This document shows positions 43,796 to 52,943 of a stretch of DNA of 64,000 bases, one piece after another (positions within the stretch are counted from its first letter, which is position 1; each line of letters begins with the position of its first letter). This DNA comes from Rikenellaceae bacterium (lineage in GTDB: Bacteria > Bacteroidota > Bacteroidia > Bacteroidales > Rikenellaceae), in assembly GCA_015059955.1 (NCBI GenBank), contig SUZK01000007.1, positions 62,001-126,000 of the forward strand. The letters are read 5' to 3'. The position numbers and the translations under genes were made by a program. The notes under the pieces are model-generated. The model made no database searches. It was not told the origin of the DNA and worked only from the letters and a program-made list of their open reading frames with translations.

Positions 43796-45256
43796 TTATC
43801 TGTTATGTGTATGATCAAAGGCGAGGCGCACCTGCTCGCGGTCGTCGAAGTGGTGCTTCTCGGTGCCTATAATCTGGTAGTCCTCGTGGCCTTTGCCTGC
43901 GATGAGTACGATATCGCCGGCCTTGGCGAGCATCGTTGCGGTACGTATAGCCTCAGCGCGGTCGGTGATACGTAGGTAGTTGTGGGCATCCTCCACGCCT
44001 GCCACCATATCATCGAGGATGGCCTCTGGTGACTCGGTGCGAGGGTTGTCGGAGGTGAGGATGACGGTTGTGGCGCTCTCTACGGCTATGCGTGCCATCT
44101 CTGGGCGCTTCGTGCGGTCGCGGTCGCCACCACAGCCACATACAACGATGAGCTGCTGATCCTCGCGGCGTACCTCGTTTATTGTCTGTATCACATTATC
44201 TAAGGCGTCAGGCGTGTGGGCGTAGTCCACAACAGCCATGGTGCCATCCTTAGCCATGATGGTCTCGAAGCGGCCACTTACGGGCGTTAGCACAGAGAGC
44301 GTTGTGAGCACCTCCTCTTTATCGACGCCCAAGAGTCGTGCTGCGGCATATACCGTTGTGAGGTTGTAGGCATTAAACCTGCCTGTAAACTTCACCCATA
44401 GCTCGCGGTCGTCGAGGTGTAGGAGCATGCCATTAGGTAGCATCTCCACAATCTTGGTGCGGTAGTCGGCCATCGAGCGTAGCGATAGACGATACACCTT
44501 GGCGCGTGTGTTTTGCACCATAACCTCGCCATTCCTATCGTCGATGTTTACTACCGCCCACGCATCCTTACCTAAGGCATCGAAGAAGCTCTTCTTGGCA
44601 CGTATATACTCCTTATATGTGCCGTGGTAGTCGAGGTGGTCGTGCGTGAGGTTGCTGAAGAGCGCTCCCTCGAAGTGCAGGTAGTCGATGCGGTGTTGCG
44701 ATGCCGCGTGTGACGAGACCTCCATAAAGCAGTAGTCGCAACCCTCATCCACCATGCGACGCATCATCTGGTTGAGGCGTATCGAGTCGGGTGTGGTGTG
44801 TGTCGAGGGTATTGTCTTGTCGGCAATGCGGTATACCACCGTAGAGATAAGACCTACGCGGTAGCCCAACGCTGTGAACATGTCGTAGAGAAGTGTCGCG
44901 GTCGTGGTCTTACCATTTGTGCCCGTAACACCTACGAGGTGCATCTCATGTGATGGGTGGTCGTAGAAGGCTGCCGCCATGGCCGCCATGGCGATATTGC
45001 TATCCTCGACAACGATATATGTCACATTGTCGCTAAGGCTCTCAGGTAGGCGCTGGCATACAATGGTCTTGGCGCCACGCTCTATGGCCGAGGGTATATA
45101 GTCGTGACCATCACTCGCCGTGCCTACAACGGCGAAGAAGCAGTGGTCGGCCTCCACACGACGCGAGTCGTACTCGAGGGCTGCCACCTCTCTATCTGTG
45201 CTGCCTACGACGTTACATGTGTTCACGTCGGCGAGTAGGTCATAAATCTTCTTCAT
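43796..45256 (-). CDS. murE: UDP-MurNAc-tripeptide ligase (meso-diaminopimelate adding)
   Basis: Adds the third residue of the stem peptide. The 486 residues show the N-terminal domain (DSRRVEADHCFFAVVG), the ATP loop GVTGTNGKTTTATLLYDM, and NLTHDHLDYHGTYKEYIRAKKSFF. The C-terminal half has DYAHTPDALDNV, and near residue 400 the DNPR motif (LTSDNPRTESP) that recognises meso-diaminopimelate rather than lysine. So the peptidoglycan is predicted to be of the meso-DAP type. It starts 19 nt after the penicillin-binding protein ends. Confidence 0.95.
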   Translation of the reverse strand: MKKIYDLLADVNTCNVVGSTDREVAALEYDSRRVEADHCFFAVVGTASDGHDYIPSAIERGAKTIVCQRLPESLSDNVTYIVVEDSNIAMAAMAAAFYDHPSHEMHLVGVTGTNGKTTTATLLYDMFTALGYRVGLISTVVYRIADKTIPSTHTTPDSIRLNQMMRRMVDEGCDYCFMEVSSHAASQHRIDYLHFEGALFSNLTHDHLDYHGTYKEYIRAKKSFFDALGKDAWAVVNIDDRNGEVMVQNTRAKVYRLSLRSMADYRTKIVEMLPNGMLLHLDDRELWVKFTGRFNAYNLTTVYAAARLLGVDKEEVLTTLSVLTPVSGRFETIMAKDGTMAVVDYAHTPDALDNVIQTINEVRREDQQLIVVCGCGGDRDRTKRPEMARIAVESATTVILTSDNPRTESPEAILDDMVAGVEDAHNYLRITDRAEAIRTATMLAKAGDIVLIAGKGHEDYQIIGTEKHHFDDREQVRLAFDHTHNR

Positions 45257-45275
45257 AGCTTATATGTTTCGCTTG

Positions 45276-47603
45276 TTATACATCAAGTTTCAGGTGTATC
45301 GAGCCATCGCAGTCGACGATGCTCGAGCCAGGCTCTATGCTCTGTTCGACGATGCGCCCTGCACCTTCGTGGGTGACCTTCAAACCACGCTTCTCGAGCA
45401 AGAACAAGGCATCTACAAGACCCATGTTACGCACATCGGGGATGGTGGTGTTGTCGGTGTCGGCGCTCTTGATTGTCACATTTCCTCCAACGTCGGTTGT
45501 CGTGCTACACCATGTGGCACCACTCGACTTATCGCTCACGTGTGCCGCTAACGCACGGCTCACCGTGCTTACAGCACTCCTATCGCCACCCTTGATATTC
45601 TCTGGGGTGTGGGGCGCTGGGGCCTTGCTGACGGTGGGGTGTAACTCGGGGTCGTTATTGTAGAGGTAGAGCATAATGTCGTTTGCCGCGGGGCCCGCCA
45701 CGTCGATACCAAAGTGGGTATCCGAGTAGGACATGCTCTCCTTGAGCATGGCGACCATGACGGTATATTTGGGCTTCTCCAATGGCATCATACATACCAC
45801 CGAGCCGAGGTTATAGTTGAAGTCGGCGATGTTCTGACCCATCCTGAGGTTGTCCAGTGTGGCTATGCTGACGAAATCACCGTTAATCTCTGCCGTACCA
45901 GTCTTACAGCCGATGTTGAAAGGAAGGTCCGCGAAGCGACGCTTGGTGCGCGCAGGTGCTGCCGCCGCGCTAAGACACTCGTGCAACATATCGATAGTCC
46001 TATCGGAACACATCTTCTCCATGATGACCTTCGTAGGCATCTCCTTGATAACCTTGCCATCACGCTCTATGTGGTCCACCAAGCGTGGCGCAACCATACG
46101 TCCTCCGTTGGCAACGCCATTGAAGAAGGTGAGGGTGTGCACAGTTGGTAGCTCGACGATATATCCATAGCCGAGGTAGGGTAGCGACCTGCTCAAAGAG
46201 CCGTGGGTGGCTCGCCACTCCTTGCCCATAGGCTCGGGGATATAGCTCGACGCCTCGTCATACGCCTCAAGGCCTATGGTGTTGTTGAAGTGTAGCTCGT
46301 TGAGGTACTCCCAGTACTGCTTGGGGTTATCCTTGAAGTTCTCGTATACGGCCTCGGCAAAGTAGATGTTCGACGAGTGGGCAAAGGCATCCCTTAGCGA
46401 TACGTTGCCTATGGCCTTGCCATTCTCGTAGGTGATGGTATGTGAGTCTGTAACCTGGCGAGAGCCAACGGTCTTCACCTTTTGAGGTATGCTTACCGAG
46501 GTGTCGAGGTTAAAGCCGCACTTCTCGATAAGTACCATTGCGGCGGCAAGCTTAAACGTAGAGCCGGGACACTGACGCGTCATGAAGGCGTGGTTGTTGA
46601 CCTTCTCCGTAAAGTTCGTGCCGCGTGTGGTTCCCGAGCTTAGGTTGACCACACAGAGTAGGTCGCCTGTTTCTACCTCCATGACCATCGCCACGCCAAA
46701 CGAGCCCTTGTGTGTCTCCAACTCCTCGCGTAGTATCTCGGTTGCGGCGCGCTGCAAGTTGCCATCAATGGTGGTTATCACGTCACAGCCATCCTCTGGC
46801 GCCTTGTTATAGGGGTCGTTGATGCGGCTCCAGAAGCCGTGGGCTATATATTGCTCCTTGGCGCGACCATCGCTACCCGAGAGGTAGTTGTTATAGAGGC
46901 GCTCAATGCCTGAGCCATTACGCTTTTTGCCCTTCTCATCGACCGTCTCCTTGTTGCTGCCTATAATCTGGAATGCTACCTCACCCATAGGGTGTATGCG
47001 CTTGTCGACACGCTCTATGCCATATACCAAGCCCATGTTGTTGTTGAGGATGGGGAAGTCGGCCTTCATCATCTCCCACTCGTCGAGGGTCACGGGGCGT
47101 GGAAATATCTTCTTGGCACGCTCCACACCGCGCGAAAGCTCCTTGTGGAAGATATCCTTGTACTCGGCAGCGCTGATATATTTGTAGCCCTCGTTGCGAG
47201 CATCCTCCTCCGAGAAGTGGCGCGCAAGCATCCTTGATAGCGAGTCGACATTGCGTTCGAACTCCTCGGCCGAGGCGTCATTGAAGCCATCCGACTTGAA
47301 GTCGAAGGTGGGCTGGTAACGTAGGCTCGACATCGCCAATGGCTCGCCGTTGCGTGTGAGTATGGCACCACGATGTGCCGGTATCACCACCTTGCGGATG
47401 ATGCCATCTTTAAGCACATTGGCATTGTGGGCTACCGAGTCGCTGAACATCTGCACCCATACAAGGCGGGCACCCACGCCGAAGCCAACGAGGATGAATA
47501 GCAGGTATAGTATCCTGACACGCATCAGGATATCCTTCTTGGCTCCACCCGAGGAGCTGCCGCTATTTGTTGATGTTTTCTTCGTTGTTGTCTTCTTTGC
47601 CAT
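45276..47603 (-). CDS. ftsI: division transpeptidase FtsI (penicillin-binding protein with PASTA domain)
   Basis: Class B PBP, 775 residues, with a basic Ser/Thr/Lys-rich cytoplasmic tail and one N-terminal membrane helix (about 29-50). A dimerisation domain (about 65-290) is followed by the transpeptidase domain: S348-T-F-K351 (catalytic Ser), SSN (in AHSSNIYFAE) and KTG (in GCKTGTAEING). The C-terminus carries a PASTA domain (about 705-775, IPDVRNMGLVDALFLLEKRGLKVTHEGAGRI). It has no transglycosylase domain. The combination of division cluster location and PASTA is normal in Bacteroidota. The ftsL-like gene lies 2 nt upstream. Confidence 0.93.
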   Translation of the reverse strand: MAKKTTTKKTSTNSGSSSGGAKKDILMRVRILYLLFILVGFGVGARLVWVQMFSDSVAHNANVLKDGIIRKVVIPAHRGAILTRNGEPLAMSSLRYQPTFDFKSDGFNDASAEEFERNVDSLSRMLARHFSEEDARNEGYKYISAAEYKDIFHKELSRGVERAKKIFPRPVTLDEWEMMKADFPILNNNMGLVYGIERVDKRIHPMGEVAFQIIGSNKETVDEKGKKRNGSGIERLYNNYLSGSDGRAKEQYIAHGFWSRINDPYNKAPEDGCDVITTIDGNLQRAATEILREELETHKGSFGVAMVMEVETGDLLCVVNLSSGTTRGTNFTEKVNNHAFMTRQCPGSTFKLAAAMVLIEKCGFNLDTSVSIPQKVKTVGSRQVTDSHTITYENGKAIGNVSLRDAFAHSSNIYFAEAVYENFKDNPKQYWEYLNELHFNNTIGLEAYDEASSYIPEPMGKEWRATHGSLSRSLPYLGYGYIVELPTVHTLTFFNGVANGGRMVAPRLVDHIERDGKVIKEMPTKVIMEKMCSDRTIDMLHECLSAAAAPARTKRRFADLPFNIGCKTGTAEINGDFVSIATLDNLRMGQNIADFNYNLGSVVCMMPLEKPKYTVMVAMLKESMSYSDTHFGIDVAGPAANDIMLYLYNNDPELHPTVSKAPAPHTPENIKGGDRSAVSTVSRALAAHVSDKSSGATWCSTTTDVGGNVTIKSADTDNTTIPDVRNMGLVDALFLLEKRGLKVTHEGAGRIVEQSIEPGSSIVDCDGSIHLKLDV

Positions 47604-47605
47604 GA

Positions 47606-48190
47606 TTACCTAATTCGTTGGCTGTTATTCTGGTCTACCATCACCACGCCATGCTCCTCGGCAAGTCGGCGTACCACCTCGTCACGCGATGAGGCACGGT
47701 AGCGCTCCTCGCTCTTTAGTACCGAGCGCTCACGCAACACCGATACGTATCGCTCCTTACGGCGATACTCGCTGTCGGCATTTAGTGACATGAAGGTGAG
47801 GAATATGCTTATGAAGCACATGATGGCTATGGCCACGAGGTAGCGATAGTATTGCGTTGCGCCATCGCTGGTGATAAAGCCTCCTGTGACAATATGACGC
47901 CATATAGACTTCGATGGCTGGACCTCCTCTTCACTCTCCTCGTCGCTCTCATCATCTCCATCATCATCCGCATTGTCCTCCTCTTCGTCGTTGTCGTCTA
48001 TCTGCGTCTGCTCGTCATCCTCCGCGTCATCCTCTATCTCGTCGTCAATATCCTCCTCAAGCTCATCATCCTCGTCATCCTCCTCCACGCGGACTATCTC
48101 GCGACGAATACGGCGCTTGCGCAACTCCTCCTCCTCGCTACTATGTGCATTGCTGGATGCTCGCTTTCTATTTTTGGTCTGGTCAGACAT
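47606..48190 (-). CDS. ftsL: FtsL-like division protein with acidic N-terminal tract
   Basis: A 194-residue bitopic protein. The first ~95 residues are cytoplasmic: a KR-rich start (MSDQTKNRKRASS) and then some 65 residues almost entirely of Asp and Glu (EEDDEDDELEEDIDDEIEDD). One membrane helix (about 115-140, YLVAIAIMCFISIFLTFMSL) is followed by a short coiled coil (RRKERYVSVLRERSVLKSEERYRASSRDEVVRRLAE). Size, topology and position between rsmH and ftsI fit FtsL, which recruits FtsQ/FtsB and FtsW/FtsI. The long acidic tract is unusual. FtsL sequences are poorly conserved, so the call rests on topology and context. Confidence 0.75.
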   Translation of the reverse strand: MSDQTKNRKRASSNAHSSEEEELRKRRIRREIVRVEEDDEDDELEEDIDDEIEDDAEDDEQTQIDDNDEEEDNADDDGDDESDEESEEEVQPSKSIWRHIVTGGFITSDGATQYYRYLVAIAIMCFISIFLTFMSLNADSEYRRKERYVSVLRERSVLKSEERYRASSRDEVVRRLAEEHGVVMVDQNNSQRIR

Positions 48191-48224
48191 CTTTTAAGTT
48201 GGTTGTTTCGTTTGTTATGTGTCG

Positions 48225-49133
48225 TTATAGTCGCTCGGCCACACGCAACTTCGCGCTGCGGGAGCGTGGGTTTATGGCTATCTCCTCGTCGGTGGGTACC
48301 ACGGCCTTGCGGGTGATAACTTTAAGCGGGGTGTTCGTGCGGCCGTAGAAGTCGCGCTCGATGCGACCCTCGGTGTTGCCACTGCGCATAAAGTTCTTCA
48401 CTATGCGATCTTCAAGCGAGTGGTACGACATCACCACCAAGCGACCCTCGGGGTTGAGCACCTTGAGGCTCTGTTCGAGTGCCATCTTGAGCGCCTCCAT
48501 CTCGCCATTAAGCTCAATGCGTAGTGCCTGGAAGAGTTTGGTGAGGAACTTAGCCTCGTCCTTGGGTGGTGTGCATGGCTTGATGGCCTCGACAAGCTCG
48601 GCCGTGGTGGTTATCGGCTTCTCGTTGCGGGCACGCTCTATGCAGTTGGCAATCTTCCACGTTGTGTCTAACTCGCCATACTCGGTGAAAATGCGTGCTA
48701 AAACATCCTTGTCGTAGCTGTTTATGATATCAGCGGCGGTGCGCCCTCCGCGTGTGTTCATGCGCATATCGAGTGGGGCATCGCCGCGGAACGAGAAGCC
48801 GCGATGCTTGGCGTCAAAGTGGTGCGACGAGACACCTAAGTCGGCAAGGATGCCGTCGACGCCCTTCACGCCGCGCAGGCGTAGCGCCCCGCGCATAAAG
48901 CGGAAGTTCGATGCCACAAAGGTATGACGCTCGTCGTGTGGCGCATTGCGCTCGGCATCGGGGTCTTGGTCGAAAGAGTAGAGATGACCATTAGGCCCCA
49001 GCTTTTCGAGTATGGCGCGTGTGTGGCCACCACCACCCATGGTGAGGTCTACGTATACGCCATCGGGCTTTATGTCGAGGTGTTCGATGCACTTGTTGAG
49101 CATCACAGGAATATGGTATGTCTCGGCACTCAT
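48225..49133 (-). CDS. rsmH: 16S rRNA (cytosine1402-N4)-methyltransferase
   Basis: SAM-dependent RsmH (MraW), 302 residues. The SAM-binding loop is VDLTMGGGGHTRAILEKLG (30-48). Family motifs follow: GILADLGVSSHHFD, GFSFRGDAPLDMRM, ALRIELNGEM and VMSYHSLEDRIVKNFM. It heads the minus-strand dcw run, 34 nt before ftsL. mraZ, its usual upstream partner, is not seen; the next gene upstream is an unrelated ROK kinase behind a terminator. Confidence 0.96.
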   Translation of the reverse strand: MSAETYHIPVMLNKCIEHLDIKPDGVYVDLTMGGGGHTRAILEKLGPNGHLYSFDQDPDAERNAPHDERHTFVASNFRFMRGALRLRGVKGVDGILADLGVSSHHFDAKHRGFSFRGDAPLDMRMNTRGGRTAADIINSYDKDVLARIFTEYGELDTTWKIANCIERARNEKPITTTAELVEAIKPCTPPKDEAKFLTKLFQALRIELNGEMEALKMALEQSLKVLNPEGRLVVMSYHSLEDRIVKNFMRSGNTEGRIERDFYGRTNTPLKVITRKAVVPTDEEIAINPRSRSAKLRVAERL

Positions 49134-49269
49134 CTTTGGGTTGCTTTTACTATAAGTAAAAAATATCGGCGCTAAGATACAAATTTATTCGCAATTCGCA
49201 CCCTCTTTGCTGGTAAATATTTTGCTCGTGTGTAACAGCCTTCAATATTGCCCGATGTGAAAAGCAAAG

Positions 49270-49300
49270 GGGCTACGTGACATATCGCCGCGTAGCCCCA
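49270..49300 (-). terminator. terminator after the ROK kinase
   Basis: GGGGCTACG (49270-49278) pairs with CGTAGCCCC (49292-49300); read on the minus strand the tail is TTTGCTTTTC. It separates the ROK gene from rsmH. Confidence 0.75.
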
Positions 49301-49337
49301 TTCGATAGAGGGTGTTTCCGAGCCCTCTGTACTTCGA

Positions 49338-50366
49338 TTAATAGTTCTCGATGACTGCCTCAAGGTGCTGCTTCCAGATAAGTGCTGCACCACCCAAAAT
49401 AGCCACATTCTTATCCTGAATACCGCTCATCATAAGCTTCACCTTGCCCTTGAATACAGAGAGCTGGTTCTCCTCCATATAGCGGTATGTAGGACGCATG
49501 ATGAAGTCGCCGGCATTGGCCAATCCGCCGAATAGGATGATAGCCTCAGGAGAGGTGATTGCGGTGAGATCTGCAAGTGCCAAACCGAGTACCTTGCCAG
49601 TGCGCTCAAATGCCTCAAGAGCAATAGGATCGTTGTTCTTTGCAGCGTCCGAAAGCATCTTTGCCTCGAACTTGTCATATGGTACTGAGCGAAGCTCGCT
49701 ATCGCAAGTCATAGTGGCCATAAGGTCGAATGCTGTACGCTTGATGCCGGTAGCTGAAACGTATGCTTCAAGGCAGCCCTTACGACCGCAACCGCACTGG
49801 CGACCAGTCTCGCGTGAGGCGACTGCAATATGACCAAATTCCCCTGCAAAGCCATCGTGGCCATAGACCATCTCGCCGTTGCAAACGATGCCCGAGCCGA
49901 GGCCTGTGCCGAGGGTAATCATCGCAAAGTCCTTCATGCCACGAGCGTTGCCGAATACCATCTCGCCGATAGCCGCAGCATTAGCATCGTTGGTAATCAT
50001 CACCTTTGCGCCACCGAAATACTTCGCGAGATCCTCAACAAAGTTGAATGTACGGATAGAGTTGGGGCGTGGGTCGGCGGGATCCTCGAACTTCCAGAGG
50101 TTTGCGGGGGTCTCGATAAGACCTGTGTGGATGTTGGCATTAGGAGCACCAACACCGATGCCAATAAGCTCACACTCAGGTTGCTGAGCAATAAGCTCTT
50201 TCATAGCCGTGGCAAGGGTCTCGATATATGGTTTGTAGTCGTCGTAGTAGCGGAACTTCTCGGTTGAGATTTTGCTCTCGGCGATGACATTGCCATCCTC
50301 GTCAACAAGGCCGAAGGCGGTATTTGTGCCACCTATATCGATGCCCATTGCATATTTTTTCATCAT
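49338..50366 (-). CDS. ROK family sugar kinase (glucokinase type)
   Basis: A 342-residue ROK kinase. The ATP phosphate loop is MGIDIGGTNTAFGLVDEDG (7-25), and TNDANAAAIGEMVFG contains the catalytic Asp. FAGEFGHIAV and the zinc cluster RQCGCGRKGCLEAYVSA (cysteines about 192-199) are also present, as are the adenine-site GGLANAGD and ILGGAALI. The most likely activity is ATP-dependent phosphorylation of glucose or a related hexose. No ROK repressor HTH is present. The gene is alone, divergent from the polyprenyl synthetase gene, with a full promoter. Confidence 0.88.
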   Translation of the reverse strand: MMKKYAMGIDIGGTNTAFGLVDEDGNVIAESKISTEKFRYYDDYKPYIETLATAMKELIAQQPECELIGIGVGAPNANIHTGLIETPANLWKFEDPADPRPNSIRTFNFVEDLAKYFGGAKVMITNDANAAAIGEMVFGNARGMKDFAMITLGTGLGSGIVCNGEMVYGHDGFAGEFGHIAVASRETGRQCGCGRKGCLEAYVSATGIKRTAFDLMATMTCDSELRSVPYDKFEAKMLSDAAKNNDPIALEAFERTGKVLGLALADLTAITSPEAIILFGGLANAGDFIMRPTYRYMEENQLSVFKGKVKLMMSGIQDKNVAILGGAALIWKQHLEAVIENY

Positions 50367-50396
50367 AGCTTTATAGTTTTTTAAAATTTAGTTGGT

Positions 50397-50429
50397 CAAA
50401 GTTACCAAAATAATTTTAAACTATGCAAA
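50397..50429 (-). promoter_or_regulatory. promoter of the ROK kinase gene
   Basis: The minus strand reads TTTG (50426-50429), 21-nt spacer, TAACTTTG (50397-50404), a full consensus match. Confidence 0.7.
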
Positions 50430-50445
50430 AAAAATTGTAATTTTG
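50414..50445 (+). promoter_or_regulatory. promoter of the polyprenyl synthetase gene
   Basis: TTTT (50414-50417), 20-nt spacer, TAATTTTG (50438-50445), 37 nt before the ATG at 50482. It overlaps the divergent ROK promoter. Confidence 0.6.
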
Positions 50446-50481
50446 AGGCATTATTTATTTAACATACCAAATGAGGCTACT

Positions 50482-51456
50482 ATGATACACAGTAACGATA
50501 AGATATTGGAGCTCTTCGAGGCGTCGCTAAATCAGATGCAGACACCCGAGGAGCCAGAGTTGTTATATGCTCCCATCATATACTCAATGTCGGGTGGCGG
50601 CAAGCGTCTGCGCCCTGTGCTCCTCCTGCTTACGGCCGAGGCCTTTGGCGGTAGCGCCGAGGAGGCGATGCCTGCGGCTATGGCTGTCGAGGTCTTCCAC
50701 AACTTCACGCTCCTGCACGATGACATCATGGATAATGCCGACGTGCGTCGCGGTAAGCCATCGGTATATGCCAAGTGGGGCGGCAATGTGGCAATACTCT
50801 CGGGTGATGCCATGCTCATCACCGCGTACAAGCATCTTGCGCAGCTCAAGGCTGAGCAGCTATGTCGTGTGATGCCCATCTTCAACAGTATGGCACTCGA
50901 GGTCTGCGAGGGTCAGCAGTATGATATGGACTTCGAGAGCAAGGAGAAGGTGTCGGTGGTCGAGTATATCCGTATGATTGAGCTCAAGACATCGGCGTTG
51001 CTCTCAGGCTCGGCGATGATTGGCGCTACGCTGGCGGGTGCCTCGGATGATGATGCCAAGAAGATATACCGCTTTGCCACGGAACTTGGCCTCGCGTTCC
51101 AGCTTCAGGACGACATGCTCGATAGCTATGGTGATGAGAGCCTCGGCAAGAAGATTGGTGGCGACATCCTCGAGGGTAAGCAGACATACCTTATGGTGCA
51201 GGCTATGAGCCGCGCCACGGAGGAGCAGCGAGAGGTGTTGCGCACGACACACCTGCGCACAGATATCGACAACATACAGAAGATTGCTATCGTCAAGGCG
51301 CTATACGATGAGCTCGATGTCAAGCACGCCACAGAGCAGCAGATAGAGCTACGCTTCGAGCGTGCACTGACCGTGCTCGACTCGGTGTCGATAGGTGCGG
51401 AGCGCACACAATATCTGCGTGAGTTTGCGCGTAACCTCATGGGTAGAAAAAAGTAA
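50482..51456 (+). CDS. trans-isoprenyl diphosphate synthase
   Basis: A 324-residue polyprenyl synthetase that lengthens prenyl diphosphates. The first Asp-rich motif is DDIMDNADVRRGKP, and the second is QLQDDMLD; SGGGKRLRPVLL is the family N-terminal Lys/Arg segment. Two larger residues lie just before the first motif (FHNFTLLHDD). The chain length of the product cannot be fixed from the motifs; farnesyl, geranylgeranyl or the long side chain of menaquinone are options. The start at 50482 fits the family; the longer frame covers the promoter. The U32 gene follows after 11 nt. Confidence 0.88.
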   Translation: MIHSNDKILELFEASLNQMQTPEEPELLYAPIIYSMSGGGKRLRPVLLLLTAEAFGGSAEEAMPAAMAVEVFHNFTLLHDDIMDNADVRRGKPSVYAKWGGNVAILSGDAMLITAYKHLAQLKAEQLCRVMPIFNSMALEVCEGQQYDMDFESKEKVSVVEYIRMIELKTSALLSGSAMIGATLAGASDDDAKKIYRFATELGLAFQLQDDMLDSYGDESLGKKIGGDILEGKQTYLMVQAMSRATEEQREVLRTTHLRTDIDNIQKIAIVKALYDELDVKHATEQQIELRFERALTVLDSVSIGAERTQYLREFARNLMGRKK

Positions 51457-51467
51457 TTCGACGTAAG

Positions 51468-52709
51468 ATGATAAAGAGAAAAGATATAGAGATAATGGCC
51501 CCTGTGGGGTCGTATGAGGCGCTTAATGCCGCCATCGCTGCGGGTGCTGACTCGGTATACTTCGGTGTCGAGCAGCTCAATATGCGTGCCGCCTCGTCGG
51601 TGAACTTCACACTTGATGACCTTGCGGAGATTGTCCGCACGGCACACGCGGCAGGTGTCAAGACCTATCTCACGGTAAACATCGTTATATATGACGACGA
51701 GATGGAGGTCATGCGCCGCATTATAGACCGCGCCAAGGCTGAGGGCATCGACGCCATCATTGCCACCGACCTTGCCGCCATCCTCTACGCCCGCGAGGTG
51801 GGTATGGAGGTACATATCTCGACGCAGAGTAACATATCGAATATCACGGCTGTGAAGTTCTTCTCGCAGTGGGCCGATGTGGTGGTGTTGGCGCGCGAGT
51901 TGTCGTTGGAGCAAATTGCCCATATCTCGCAGCAGATACGCGAGCAGAATATATGTGGCCCTGCCGGAGAGCTTGTCAAAATCGAGATGTTCGCCCATGG
52001 CGCGATGTGTATGTCGATGTCGGGAAAGTGCTACCTCTCGGAGCATGAGTCGCACCACTCGGCAAATCGTGGTGCCTGCCGACAGATATGTCGTCGCAAG
52101 TATACCATAACCGACAAGGAGTCTGGTCAGCAGCTCGACATTGATGGTCAATATGTGTTATCGCCCAAGGACTTGTGTACTGTAGACTTCCTCGATACGT
52201 TTATTGAGGCGGGCGTTCGTGTGCTTAAGATTGAGGGCCGTGCGCGCGGTGGCGAGTATGTAAAGCGTGTTGTCGAGAGCTACAACGAGGCTCTTATGCT
52301 TATGGAGCGTGGCGAGTACAATGCTGAGACAGTGGCGCCCATCAAGGAGCGCCTACGCACCGTCTTCAACCGTGACTTCTGGGGTGGCTACTACGCTGCC
52401 AAGACCATGGTTGAGCATAGTCAGCATTATGGCTCGTCGGCAACCCTCAAGAAGGTATATATGGGTAAGGTCACCAACTACTTCAAGCGCATAGGTGTTG
52501 CCGAGGTATTGGTAGAGGCGTGCGAGGTGCAGGAGGGTGATGCCCTGCTCTTCATGGGAGAGAAGACCGGTGTTGTGGAGCAGAGTGCCGATGGCATCAT
52601 GCTCAACGAGAAGCCTACATCATCGGCCAAGCAGGGTGATTATATATCACTTAAAACCCTATCCGAGGTGCGCCGAGGAGATAAGGTATATAAGGAAGTC
52701 GCAAGGTAA
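51468..52709 (+). CDS. peptidase U32 family protein (TrhP/YegQ-like tRNA hydroxylation)
   Basis: A 413-residue member of the U32 collagenase-like family. EIMAPVGSYEALNAAIAAGADSVYFG is the start of the TIM barrel. FAHGAMCMSMSGKCYLSEHESHHSANRGACRQICRRKY carries four cysteines that probably bind an iron-sulfur cluster. KDLCTVDFLDTFIEAGVRVLKIEGRAR is also conserved. Its length and cysteine set fit the TrhP (YegQ) group, which makes 5-hydroxyuridine at tRNA position 34. The protease annotation in databases is historical. Its TAA stop (52707-52709) forms the first bases of repeat D. Confidence 0.82.
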   Translation: MIKRKDIEIMAPVGSYEALNAAIAAGADSVYFGVEQLNMRAASSVNFTLDDLAEIVRTAHAAGVKTYLTVNIVIYDDEMEVMRRIIDRAKAEGIDAIIATDLAAILYAREVGMEVHISTQSNISNITAVKFFSQWADVVVLARELSLEQIAHISQQIREQNICGPAGELVKIEMFAHGAMCMSMSGKCYLSEHESHHSANRGACRQICRRKYTITDKESGQQLDIDGQYVLSPKDLCTVDFLDTFIEAGVRVLKIEGRARGGEYVKRVVESYNEALMLMERGEYNAETVAPIKERLRTVFNRDFWGGYYAAKTMVEHSQHYGSSATLKKVYMGKVTNYFKRIGVAEVLVEACEVQEGDALLFMGEKTGVVEQSADGIMLNEKPTSSAKQGDYISLKTLSEVRRGDKVYKEVAR

Positions 52710-52834
52710 TTTCTTGTGATAAGGGGTCATCTTCGAAGCTTTGCTTGTCTGAAAAATGCTCATTTACTCCAAGTAAACTCCGCTTTTTCAGTCGGCGACA
52801 AATCTCCAAATCTCCACCCTTCTGACAAGAAATT
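52707..52834. repeat. structured intergenic repeat, copy D
   Basis: A 128-bp element whose left end TAATTTCTTGT contains the U32 gene stop codon; the right end ACAAGAAATT completes a perfect 10-bp inverted pair. The end differs from other copies (TTTCTTG for TTTGTTG) with the matching change at the other end. The central hairpin 52749-52791 has CTGAAAAA with TTTTTCAG, enclosing GC-TCA-TTTACT-CC-AAGTAAA-CTCC-GC. Confidence 0.85.
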
Positions 52835-52839
52835 GGTGA

Positions 52840-52912
52840 TGAGGGAGGATCTTTGAAGATTTGCTTGCTGGTAAATTCCTTACCATAAGGTACATAAGGA
52901 AGAATTGATAAA
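52840..52912. repeat. degenerate remnant of the structured repeat after copy D
   Basis: GATGAGGGAGGATCTTTGAAGATTTGC resembles the left arm of copy D, and TTCCTTA (52876-52882) pairs with TAAGGAA (52895-52901). The right end is absent. Confidence 0.4.
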
Positions 52913-52943
52913 ATAACTAAAAATAACTAAAACTACAAGAACT

